Assembly (NCBI RefSeq): GCF_002646595.1
Contig: NZ_PDUD01000046.1
Coordinates: 1-64,000 of the forward strand
Source: Flavilitoribacter nigricans DSM 23189 = NBRC 102662
GTDB taxonomy: Bacteria > Bacteroidota > Bacteroidia > Chitinophagales > Saprospiraceae
Length of the DNA stretch: 64,000 nt
Reading direction: 5' to 3'
How positions within the stretch are numbered: the first letter of the stretch is position 1; each line of letters opens with the position of its first letter. The position numbers and the translations under genes are program-made. Shown piece by piece: positions 1 to 7,453 of the stretch. A model generated the notes under the pieces. It worked only from the letters and a program-made list of their open reading frames with translations. It was not told where the DNA came from and did no database searches.

Positions 1-443
1 AATGCTGGGGCCATCTTCTTTAAATTTACCCCGGGTGGTCCACCAACTCATCTGGCATACACTGGGCACACTCCCAAGAGCCGACAGCATGACGGCCGTC
101 CACTTAAAACCGGGTACGCTCGAATAAGAACTGATCAACTACCGATGCCGTCCACTTTTTAGACCGTAGTAAATTGCTGATCCGTTTGGTACCGGCCGGA
201 GCGTGAGCCGGACCACAGATATTAAGCACCCAACTCACTCAGGAGTAGCCCCATTTTACTGTGACGAAAAATAAGAATGGAAACGAACAGATCGAAAAAG
301 GTACGCACCAGGCGTTTGTCCAGTTGACGATCCAGTACCTGATCTAGTGGAGATAAATAAGCAGCAACCTGACACAGTAAAAATTGTGATGCTTTTGGTG
401 CACTTTCCTGATTTAACTTATCTTGCAAACGTTCTTTGAACAT
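1..443 (-). pseudogene. Broken IS4-type DDE transposase, N-terminal remnant running off the window edge
   Basis: Reading the minus strand from an ATG at 443 gives a helical N-terminus followed by the segment FFDLFVSILIFRHSK and GLLLSELG. This is typical of the start of IS4-type transposases found in Bacteroidota. The frame then ends at a TAA near 222. A one-base shift restores LNICGPAHAPAGTKRISNLL, so there is a frameshift. After about position 125 the expected catalytic middle, roughly 80 to 100 residues by comparison with the family, is missing. The next recognisable piece, WTAVMLSALGSVPSV and a WWTTRGKFKE-like segment, lies in another frame up to position 1. The element therefore carries at least one frameshift and an internal deletion and cannot be active. 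Family assignment is from memory of conserved motifs. Confidence 0.65.
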
Positions 444-515
444 AGCCCCTTGTGATTTGGTGTGGTCAGATACCCAAATATACAAGGGGCATTTCCTTTT
501 CCTCCTAAAATAAGC

Positions 516-549
516 ATCCCGAATTTCAGCCTAGGCCAAAATTCGGGAT
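516..549 (-). terminator. Hairpin downstream of the 600-1292 gene
   Basis: An 11-bp perfect inverted repeat (516-526 with 539-549) encloses a 12-base loop that itself contains the palindrome GCCTAGGC. On the minus strand it lies about 50 bases after the stop codon of the 600-1292 gene and is followed by a T-rich GCTTATTTTA stretch. That fits an intrinsic terminator. It could instead be part of the end of the decayed insertion sequence beside it. Confidence 0.55.
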
Positions 550-599
550 AACTCATGTTCAGATCAGGGTAAGTAAATTAGGCTGCAATATCCCCCATG

Positions 600-1292
600 T
601 TACCGAATCACGGGGATCATCCGCTCTCCTAACACACTGCACATTAGGGTAGTGCCAACCGGTACTTCCGCCTGTTTCCCTTTCACGAAGGGCAAAGCCA
701 GAAAACCGATACCTCCTGTCAGTGCACCAGCGGCTACACCGCCCCAGGCTAGCCCTTTGCGGCCTTTCCCTTCAAAATTGGAAGGCATACCGCTTACGGG
801 AAGAAATTGGCCGTCCACAGTCTGCACATACTGGGGTAGAAGCTGAATCTCCCCGGCTTTACCGAACATTTTACTCTTTTCCACTGCACTGACGACCACC
901 CGGGCCGGAGCGCCGGCACTAATGACTTTGTAACCGTTTACAATGATATCGTACTTGACCCGCATATCCACGGTCTGTCCCTGGCTTAACTGCTTCCCGT
1001 TCAGCGGATAGATGGTTTCCAGTTCAATCGGCGTGCCGGAGAAAATTGGGACCATTACCGGTGCGTGCTGCTGCTGCTGGTAATAGTAGGTTCCGGCAGG
1101 AGGTGTAGCTGGAATCGGTGGTTGACCTGGCATATTGACCGTTGGGTATTGTATCGGTTGTGGGGCCACGCCTACTGGATAACCGGTAACGGTTTGATTA
1201 GATACCGGTTGCGATCCGCTTTGTTGAGCAATGGCAGCTTGAGCAGCAAAAAACAGAATGAAAAGCAGGCTAAGTAGAAATTGTTTTTTCAT
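600..1292 (-). CDS. Secreted hypothetical protein with glycine-zipper segment
   Basis: A 230-residue protein. The ATG at 1292 is preferred because it puts a clean signal peptide (MKKQFLLSLLFILFFAAQ...AIAQ) at the N-terminus; a longer reading from 1337 adds 15 residues ahead of it. The mature part opens with a low-complexity Gln/Pro-rich stretch (PQPIQYPTVNMPGQPP, YYYQQQQ). A small beta-rich domain follows, reading like a stability or tuning module (LSQGQTVDMRVKYDIIVNG, MFGKAGEIQLLPQYV). Near the C-terminus a glycine-rich helical hairpin (GLAWGGVAAGALTGG) could insert in or cross a membrane. Small secreted proteins of this design are common in Bacteroidota and have no agreed function. It stands alone on the minus strand and a hairpin follows it. 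Confidence 0.8.
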   Translation of the reverse strand: MKKQFLLSLLFILFFAAQAAIAQQSGSQPVSNQTVTGYPVGVAPQPIQYPTVNMPGQPPIPATPPAGTYYYQQQQHAPVMVPIFSGTPIELETIYPLNGKQLSQGQTVDMRVKYDIIVNGYKVISAGAPARVVVSAVEKSKMFGKAGEIQLLPQYVQTVDGQFLPVSGMPSNFEGKGRKGLAWGGVAAGALTGGIGFLALPFVKGKQAEVPVGTTLMCSVLGERMIPVIR

Positions 1293-1484
1293 GATATTAG
1301 GTTTAAATGAATGATATTGATCCTTTAGTGGAACCATTCATTCTATTGTCCCCCGAAATCACTTTTTTTTATTTTTTCTTAAGACCACTGCACATGTTTA
1401 GGAATTATCATGATTTTTTAGGAATGCCGTTCAAACACTAATACCCTAATACTGGGACATTTTTACCGAAATTCCGGAAATCTA

Positions 1485-2354
1485 TCACCGCACTATTATC
1501 AGACGGATACTTTCCCGTACTCCTACCTGTTGGACTACCAACATATAGGCTCCGGCAGCCAGTATTGTGGCGTCCAATTCCACACGATGGGAGCCCTTAT
1601 CTCGGGCAATGGCACTTTCGATGGTCCGGAGCCTACTGCCGAATAGATCGAAAAGATGCAAGGATACCTCGCCCAGATCTGACAATGTGTATTCTATAGT
1701 GGTCCGACGATTAAACGGATTGGGATAGGCCTTTAATCCGATCGGTCCCGGGTAGGTCTGCGTCGGGATGACTTCCTGCTCTGGCCGTTCAACTGCTATT
1801 GGCGTTTAAGCCGCCGTTGGAGGCACAGGGGTGCAATCCGCAATTTTTGCCACCACGGTTGACCTCTCCCAGAAATGCGTACCGGCTCCGAATGTAATGG
1901 ATTCCCCGGCGTGGTAACTTGCACTGAACCCCGTAAAGACGACATCGTAGGCGGTGATTGTGTTCTGTGCCCTGAATACGTGAGTACTAGTGAGGAGAGT
2001 CTCGTCCTGTATCAGATCGATGTCTTGACAAACGGTAGAACTTGTTGTTACCTGGGGATAGGTCCAGTAAAATCCATTGTCGGTCTCGTCTTTTTCCGTT
2101 ACCACACCGTCCGCATCGATGAAGTAAGCAATAAAGTAAGCGCCGGCCGGGATGCCGACCGTGCTGACATCTATGGTAATGCTTTCATTACTGGCACCGC
2201 CGGGTAACAAAATACCCACCGGATCATTACCCACTTCGTAAACTGCCGTGGCGAAGGATTCATCGATGGATAGATAGTAGCGCAGCGTGGAAGCTCCGGC
2301 CGGGGCGTTACCATTGTTGATTCTATTGTTCAAACCACCGCAAAAGGAGGTGGT
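1485..2354 (-). pseudogene. CARDB-domain secreted protein with T9SS sorting domain, split by a stop codon and 5'-truncated
   Basis: Two open stretches lie in the same minus-strand frame and are separated by a single TAA at 1806-1808. The upstream part (1809 to about 2354) encodes a CARDB-like Ig fold (NNGNAPAGASTLRYYLS, then DETDNGF) and a beta-rich segment ending CTPVPPTAA. The downstream part (1485-1805) resumes with a linker and YPNPFNRRTTIEYTLSDLG, ending in LIIVR. This is a classic type A T9SS C-terminal sorting domain. The reading frame has no ATG or signal peptide upstream and runs into a TAA at 2355-2357, inside a long inverted repeat. The gene has therefore lost its 5' end and carries a nonsense mutation. 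Recoding of the TAA is possible but unlikely given the missing N-terminus. Confidence 0.8.
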
Positions 2355-2368
2355 TTAAACAATAGAAT
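2320..2368. repeat. 20-bp inverted repeat at the truncated end of the CARDB pseudogene
   Basis: Arms at 2320-2339 and 2349-2368 pair over 20 bases with one mismatch, around a 9-base loop. One arm lies inside the coding frame of the CARDB fragment and the other outside it. The structure therefore sits exactly where the gene is cut off. It may be a palindrome formed during a deletion or inversion, or a terminator-like hairpin. Confidence 0.7.
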
Positions 2369-2755
2369 TAAATTAAATTTCATCATTAGTGTGCAATAGC
2401 TTCCTATTTAATAACGCTTACTTTTTTGATTGTCACTTAGTATTTTAGATTGAGCTAGGAGTAGGGAGAAAACCATTTACGAGCTCATAAAAGAGTTTTA
2501 CATGAGTTTATGCGTAAGTAGCACGTTTTTGATACAATTTTTCCCAATGTATCAACGCAAAACTTCATTTGCGTTCATTAAGAATGAGCCCATTCTTTGC
2601 CATACTAACAACCCATACCCGATCTGCTTTATACACTTTAGTAGGAAAACAACCGGAGATTTAAGGAAGCTACAGATGATATCCGGGAGAATATCCATTT
2701 GTAAAAATTTTATCGGTGTTAATGGCTACATTTGACAAGTGACTATACTTGTAAG
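2369..2755. other. Intergenic region upstream of the two-component operon
   Basis: An AT-rich stretch without a convincing gene. A 77-codon open frame at 2502-2735 has no family resemblance and no plausible codon pattern. The only items of note are a possible promoter box at 2727-2734 and a small inverted repeat (ACAAGT/ACTTGT, 2735-2752) just before the kinase start. Confidence 0.5.
2727..2734 (+). promoter_or_regulatory. Candidate Bacteroidota -7 promoter box (TACATTTG)
   Basis: It matches the TAnnTTTG -7 consensus of the Bacteroidota primary sigma factor and lies 21 bases before the kinase ATG. A TTTG at 2698-2701 could serve as the -33 element, but its spacing of 25 bases is longer than the usual 19 or so. 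It is followed by the short inverted repeat at 2735-2752, which could be an operator. Confidence 0.3.
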
Positions 2756-4681
2756 ATGAAACCACTGAGGGTTAAATACTTGTTTATTGGAACCATAGCC
2801 TTGTTAAAGGCAATTGCTGGTTTTAGCCAATCAATTCCAAGTTTTCAGATTGGGACGCAGCAAAGCCAACTTTACGTATCGCCAGTATCTGTTCGAGTGG
2901 ATAGTACTAACACAGCGACCTTAGAGGAGGTGCTGACTTCCGATTTCTTACCACAAGATCAACTCGTAGTTCATCATTTTATAAAGCCATTCTATACCTA
3001 TTGGTCAAAGTTTACCGTAAAGAACACATCCGCTGATACGGTGGAGGCATTCCTTGGTTTTAATGAGTTCGATAAGCTGGCATTATTTGCCATTCATCCC
3101 CATCTTACGGCAGCTCCTCAAAGAGGTGGGGTTTTAACGAACGACCGTAACAAGGAATGGAATAATCCCATGTTGTTCCCCATCACCTTAGTGCCTAAAG
3201 ATTCTGTTTTATTTGTTGCCAGGAGTCAGGATTTAGCCTCTATCGTGTTTGCAGCTGATACACTTGACTTCTCAGTGGAGGTGTATTCTAAGAGTTCATT
3301 GTATGTCAAGTTGCAGGAAGAGCATACAGGCCAACTTCGTTATTACACCTTTACTATTGCGTTCCTTGCTATAGTGATTTTTATGACCTTTTTTACGTTG
3401 ATAAAATGGAGGTATAATCAGGATTATGCTTATCTGTATTATTCCGGTTACACATTTGCATTATTTTTATATTTTTTACGGGAGCTTGAAATTAATTACT
3501 ATGGGATTAATTTTGTATTCTCTTACCTCACGGATTGGTATTACTTTGTGGAGATCGCGACTTCTATGTTCATGTATAGCATGTATGCGCTTTTTATTCA
3601 ATATTTTCTGGATGTCAAAAAGGTAAATCCGACCTGGTATAGAAGAGCTATTCTGGGTAGTAAGGTTATGGGGATATTTACCCTGTTGTCATTGGTGGTT
3701 CTGTTGGTTTTTGGTAACCAAATCGTCACTATCGCTTCCCTTGTGTTTCGTATTTTTCTAGCATTTTTGGCTCTACTGTATATCCTCCATCTATTTAGAA
3801 CGGCAAGAGAGAGTATCTTGATCAAAATTGTGTTGGGCGGCACTATGATTTTGATATTTGCTAATTTAGTAGGTCTTGGAATAGAGCATTTCGGCCTGTC
3901 TCCAGCGGCTGAATCCAACTCGGTTTTTAAGGAACCGCTCATTTATCCGCAGTTGGGGGTTTTACTGGACCTTCTAATATTTTTTATAGGATTAGCGTAT
4001 AAAGAAAACCTACTGCGAAAGGATAAAATGGCCTCTGAGCGGGCCGCCTTAGCTGCTCGTATGCGACCACATTTTATTTCCAATGGCCTCAATTCGATTA
4101 AGCTGCTAATTCAAGAAGAGAAAAATAGACGAGCCGTCAGTTACCTGACCAAATTTGCGCGCCTGCTCCGGGAGATTATTGAGTTTTCTGTAAAAGATCA
4201 AATTACGTTGCGGCAAGAATTAGAATGGGCCAAAACTTACCTGGAGATCGAACACCTCCGGTTTAGCGGTGAGTTTGAAAGCGAAATCAGCGTGGATAAC
4301 ACTATTGATACTAATCAGGTCCTGATACCGCCCTTGGTCTTGCAACCCCACCTGGAAAATGCTATTACCCATGGTTTGCGAAGTGTAGAGGAGTTAGAAT
4401 GGCAAAGGCTAGCGGTACCGCGTACCAAAAAAAAACTTGATATCTTAATAACCCGAATAGCCGACGGCATTAAATGTGTGGTAGAAGATAATGGAGTGGG
4501 CCGGGCAATGACAAGTAGTTTGAAAGAAAACTCAACAAAAAACGAATCCATTGGAATCAAAACCACCGCGGCCAGATTAGCGCAGTTTGAAATACAACAA
4601 ATTATAATTGACCGGGTGGATAAGGGTGGAAATCCACTGGGGACTACCGTTGAAATTATCCTCCCTTCAAAAAATAAATGA
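2756..4681 (+). CDS. 7TMR-DISM sensor histidine kinase (LytS-type His_kinase domain)
   Basis: A 641-residue membrane sensor kinase. The ATG at 2756 gives a signal peptide (MKPLRVKYLFIGTIALLKAIAGFSQ). Residues about 35-190 form an extracellular beta-sandwich like 7TMR-DISMED2. Roughly 200-410 hold seven hydrophobic helices (7TMR-DISM_7TM). A cytoplasmic His_kinase domain follows, with the phosphoacceptor motif RPHFISNGLNSI (His439). The GHKL ATPase domain then shows an N-box (HLENAITHGL) and a G1-like DNGVGRA motif. In this family extracellular ligand binding controls autophosphorylation of the histidine and transfer to a LytTR partner. The partner is encoded immediately downstream, one base after the TGA, so the two genes form one transcription unit. 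The ligand is unknown. Confidence 0.93.
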   Translation: MKPLRVKYLFIGTIALLKAIAGFSQSIPSFQIGTQQSQLYVSPVSVRVDSTNTATLEEVLTSDFLPQDQLVVHHFIKPFYTYWSKFTVKNTSADTVEAFLGFNEFDKLALFAIHPHLTAAPQRGGVLTNDRNKEWNNPMLFPITLVPKDSVLFVARSQDLASIVFAADTLDFSVEVYSKSSLYVKLQEEHTGQLRYYTFTIAFLAIVIFMTFFTLIKWRYNQDYAYLYYSGYTFALFLYFLRELEINYYGINFVFSYLTDWYYFVEIATSMFMYSMYALFIQYFLDVKKVNPTWYRRAILGSKVMGIFTLLSLVVLLVFGNQIVTIASLVFRIFLAFLALLYILHLFRTARESILIKIVLGGTMILIFANLVGLGIEHFGLSPAAESNSVFKEPLIYPQLGVLLDLLIFFIGLAYKENLLRKDKMASERAALAARMRPHFISNGLNSIKLLIQEEKNRRAVSYLTKFARLLREIIEFSVKDQITLRQELEWAKTYLEIEHLRFSGEFESEISVDNTIDTNQVLIPPLVLQPHLENAITHGLRSVEELEWQRLAVPRTKKKLDILITRIADGIKCVVEDNGVGRAMTSSLKENSTKNESIGIKTTAARLAQFEIQQIIIDRVDKGGNPLGTTVEIILPSKNK

Positions 4682-4682
4682 T

Positions 4683-5480
4683 ATGCTCACCGCCATACTC
4701 GTCGATGACGAAAAAGATAGCCTCACAACATTGACTACTGATTTAAAGTATTATTGTCCGCAAGTAGAAATTATCGCGGCTTGCTCTACCCCCTTGGAAG
4801 CCCTGAAGACCATTACACGTGAGGAGGTGGATATTGTTTTCCTGGATATTCGTATGCCAGGACTGACCGGATTTGAGCTGCTAAAAATCATTGGTGAGAT
4901 TGATTTCTTTGTGATCTTTATTACATCGTCCGAGGATCATGCCAATGCCGTCGAAGCATTTGGAATAAGGAATGCCAACTACTTACCAAAACCCATTGAT
5001 GGAGATCGACTTATTGAGGCTGTCAAACGGGTCGAGTTACAAAAAAGTTTACAACTACAAGTACAGGAGCCTTCAGAAGCAGGAACCGATTTATCCATTG
5101 TGACCAGCAGATCATCCATAAAATGGACCGTCTTCCAGGACAGCACAGATTATATCTTCGTTCGGAATGATGACATTATTTATTTCCAATCCGATGGGGA
5201 TCACGCTAAACTTTTCGTAGATCAACCCGAGTATTATGGGGTCAAAACCGCCGATAAATACATACATATTAATGACGGGCTCGGGAGAACCGCTGATCGC
5301 CTCAGATCCCACCACGTATTTTATAGGATCCACAATAAATATCTTATTAACCTGAACCACGTTGTGCGCGTCGAAACGCATAGCACGCAGCGTATGGTGC
5401 ATCTTTCCAATGGTACGCAATTGCAAGTAGCCATCAATAGAATGCAAGACTTTCTGACTACCCTACGAACCATCCGCTAG
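4683..5480 (+). CDS. LytTR-family response regulator
   Basis: A 265-residue two-domain regulator. The ATG at 4683 is chosen because it places the acidic pocket (ILVDDEKDS) at residues 6-14, as in other receivers; a longer frame from 4608 would only overlap the kinase. The receiver domain has the phosphoacceptor Asp55 in VFLDIRMPG, a TSS switch segment and the conserved lysine in YLPKPID. After a linker, residues about 150-262 form a LytTR DNA-binding domain (DDIIYFQSDGDHAKLF, FYRIHNKYLINLNHV). LytTR proteins bind direct repeats upstream of target genes. The gene is translationally close to its kinase. Likely targets are nearby, perhaps the 5804-12267 genes, but this is inferred from position only. 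Confidence 0.93.
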   Translation: MLTAILVDDEKDSLTTLTTDLKYYCPQVEIIAACSTPLEALKTITREEVDIVFLDIRMPGLTGFELLKIIGEIDFFVIFITSSEDHANAVEAFGIRNANYLPKPIDGDRLIEAVKRVELQKSLQLQVQEPSEAGTDLSIVTSRSSIKWTVFQDSTDYIFVRNDDIIYFQSDGDHAKLFVDQPEYYGVKTADKYIHINDGLGRTADRLRSHHVFYRIHNKYLINLNHVVRVETHSTQRMVHLSNGTQLQVAINRMQDFLTTLRTIR

Positions 5481-5803
5481 TACAGAGCAACAGCCGGAAT
5501 CATCAAATCTACCGCTGATCTACCTTAATTGGTCGGTATTCTACGGAATAGGAGTGGTAGCTTGAAAATCAAGGCTGATATACTGGGTTTCATTAAGACC
5601 ATCGATTAATTTATAGGAGGATGACCTTTTAATAGGTTAGCTTATCTAATGTTTTAGCATTCAGATGATTATGTGTTTTTTCTAGTAATAGAGTAGTCGC
5701 ATCTTTGCATTAACAAACTACTACTATACTAGCATTTTTTAAGAATCCGTCACTGGATTCACTGGGACCTTTATGTCCAATAAATACATCAAATCATCAA
5801 CCT
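5481..5803. other. Intergenic region before the 5804-12267 operon
   Basis: It holds no open frame worth calling. It contains a candidate promoter box at 5700-5707 and an AT-rich leader of roughly 90 bases before the next start codon. Confidence 0.5.
5700..5707 (+). promoter_or_regulatory. Candidate Bacteroidota -7 promoter box (CATCTTTG)
   Basis: It differs from TAnnTTTG at the first base and is followed by a purine-poor start region. A T-rich run about 17 to 22 bases upstream could act as a weak -33 element. It is positioned to drive the three-gene set starting at 5804. Confidence 0.3.
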
Positions 5804-7405
5804 ATGTTTTTCTTTGTAAAATTCAATCATGTATCCATTTTCCTGTGTCTTCTATTAAGTTATAGCGGACTCTTCGGCCAGGCAGACTGCTTTACAATAG
5901 AATCCGTTGGCTACGATCGTGGCAGTACCATCGAAGAGGACGTCATTCATCTGCGCGGACGGGTGCCTGAAGGGTGTACAGACCTACGCGGTATCATAAC
6001 GTATTGCGGCACCGGGGATAAATTTCAGACGGTCAACATTTCTCAAAATGAAGATCAGGACTGGGTGTGGGAACAATCAGTCCGATTGGGGAATTTGGAG
6101 CAGCTAGCATGTCTAAGCTGCGGTAGCACTATTCGGATAGAGATTAATAAGTGTTATGGCACTTCGGTCGACTGTTCAGGGCAAAGTGCTTACATCGAAA
6201 TTCCGCTACGCAATTGTTCTGAGCAGGAATGCCCGGAGATCAAGCTGGACCACCAGCCGATTGATTGTAATGAGATCCTTGAAGACGGCTCCTATACAGT
6301 ACGCTTTAGTGGTCGTATTGAAGGCAGTCAGCCCTCTTACGACAACCTCAATTACACCTTGGTAGCGATCAACACAGATACACCGCCTATCACCACGGAG
6401 ATAAATTGGTCTGGTACGGGGCCACCGTTTGAGTTTGCCTTCTCGAAAACATTTGCTTGTGCAGAGCTAAACGATCAGTATCGCGTCTACGTAATGGCTA
6501 CTGGATGTAATGATGCCGTGGTAAATTCTAATATATCTTCCTTCAACTTCTTGGATTGCGAGTGTCCACTGCACCAAGCAATTGAGGTCGTACATGTCGA
6601 AGGGTGTACGTACGAATTTACATTACCAATTGTCGACACTTGTACTGTCTATTCGTACAACTGGAGTTTTGGTGATACCTCGCCAGGCGTTGATATTGCA
6701 AAATCGAATGCGTTGACACAGCGGCACTCTTTTTCCGCTGCGGGGGTATATACCGTAACCGTAGATGTTGAAGGTAATCGTGACTGTGTTACGCAGGTTC
6801 AAGTGAAAGTGGACTCAGGCTGTGCCGATACAGATATTGAAGAACTGAATTGTAGTGAACTACAGGCCAATGTTGGTGATCACTGCGATGACGGAAATCC
6901 GGCTACAACCAATGATAAGATCACATCAGACTGTAAGTGCATAGGGGTTACCACGCCAAGTACCAATTCTGATGGCACCACTGGTGATGAAGGCAGCGGC
7001 GGTACCAACGGCGAATGCGACTCCATCTGGCAATTTTGGAATTGTATCACTTTTAACCCCTGCTGGTTATTGGCTTTCTTGCTGATGATCGCCGTAGCGG
7101 CCCGGATCGTGGCTATCGCTACGGGTTGGGGAATAGAAGTTAACCTGCCGGGGCTTTTATCGCGTACGATTACTCTAGGCGAGATCGCCACCGAATTAAC
7201 CATGCTCTTTGGAGCATTTGTGCTGTCAATTTGTCCGTGTGAGGCGGCAATTATGATGCTTGTTGGTGCCATCCTCGGGATGATCATCATTCTGATTTTA
7301 CTCTACTATTCTAATGGTAGCTTACCCAACTGGCTCATGGCCATCATTGTGGCTGTAATTACCGCTATTATAGCAGTAAGAGCTATTCAGAGCATGGGGT
7401 GCTAG
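5804..7405 (+). CDS. Secreted cysteine-rich PKD-domain protein with C-terminal membrane helices
   Basis: A 533-residue protein with an N-terminal signal peptide (IFLCLLLSYSGLFGQ). The exported part is rich in paired cysteines and contains beta-sandwich segments. A PKD domain lies around residues 275-335 (YNWSFGDTSPG, then HSFSAAGVYTVTVDV). It is followed by a short EGF-like or calcium-loop-like piece (DDGNPATTNDKI) common next to PKD domains, and a Gly/Ser/Thr linker. The last 120 residues are hydrophobic and form about four membrane helices (CWLLAFLLMIAVAARIV, EAAIMMLVGAILGMIII, LMAIIVAVITAIIAV). An adhesive outer part tied to the inner membrane by a multi-helix anchor is unusual. It is probably co-transcribed with 7454 and 10240. 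Function is not known. Confidence 0.8.
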   Translation: MFFFVKFNHVSIFLCLLLSYSGLFGQADCFTIESVGYDRGSTIEEDVIHLRGRVPEGCTDLRGIITYCGTGDKFQTVNISQNEDQDWVWEQSVRLGNLEQLACLSCGSTIRIEINKCYGTSVDCSGQSAYIEIPLRNCSEQECPEIKLDHQPIDCNEILEDGSYTVRFSGRIEGSQPSYDNLNYTLVAINTDTPPITTEINWSGTGPPFEFAFSKTFACAELNDQYRVYVMATGCNDAVVNSNISSFNFLDCECPLHQAIEVVHVEGCTYEFTLPIVDTCTVYSYNWSFGDTSPGVDIAKSNALTQRHSFSAAGVYTVTVDVEGNRDCVTQVQVKVDSGCADTDIEELNCSELQANVGDHCDDGNPATTNDKITSDCKCIGVTTPSTNSDGTTGDEGSGGTNGECDSIWQFWNCITFNPCWLLAFLLMIAVAARIVAIATGWGIEVNLPGLLSRTITLGEIATELTMLFGAFVLSICPCEAAIMMLVGAILGMIIILILLYYSNGSLPNWLMAIIVAVITAIIAVRAIQSMGC

Positions 7406-7453
7406 TGCCATTGATTACCCAAATATTTAACCAGATTTTAAAATTAACATACT

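Noticed and set aside
2502-2735. 77-codon open frame before the histidine kinase
   Set aside because: No family resemblance, poor codon pattern, and it runs up to the kinase start region.
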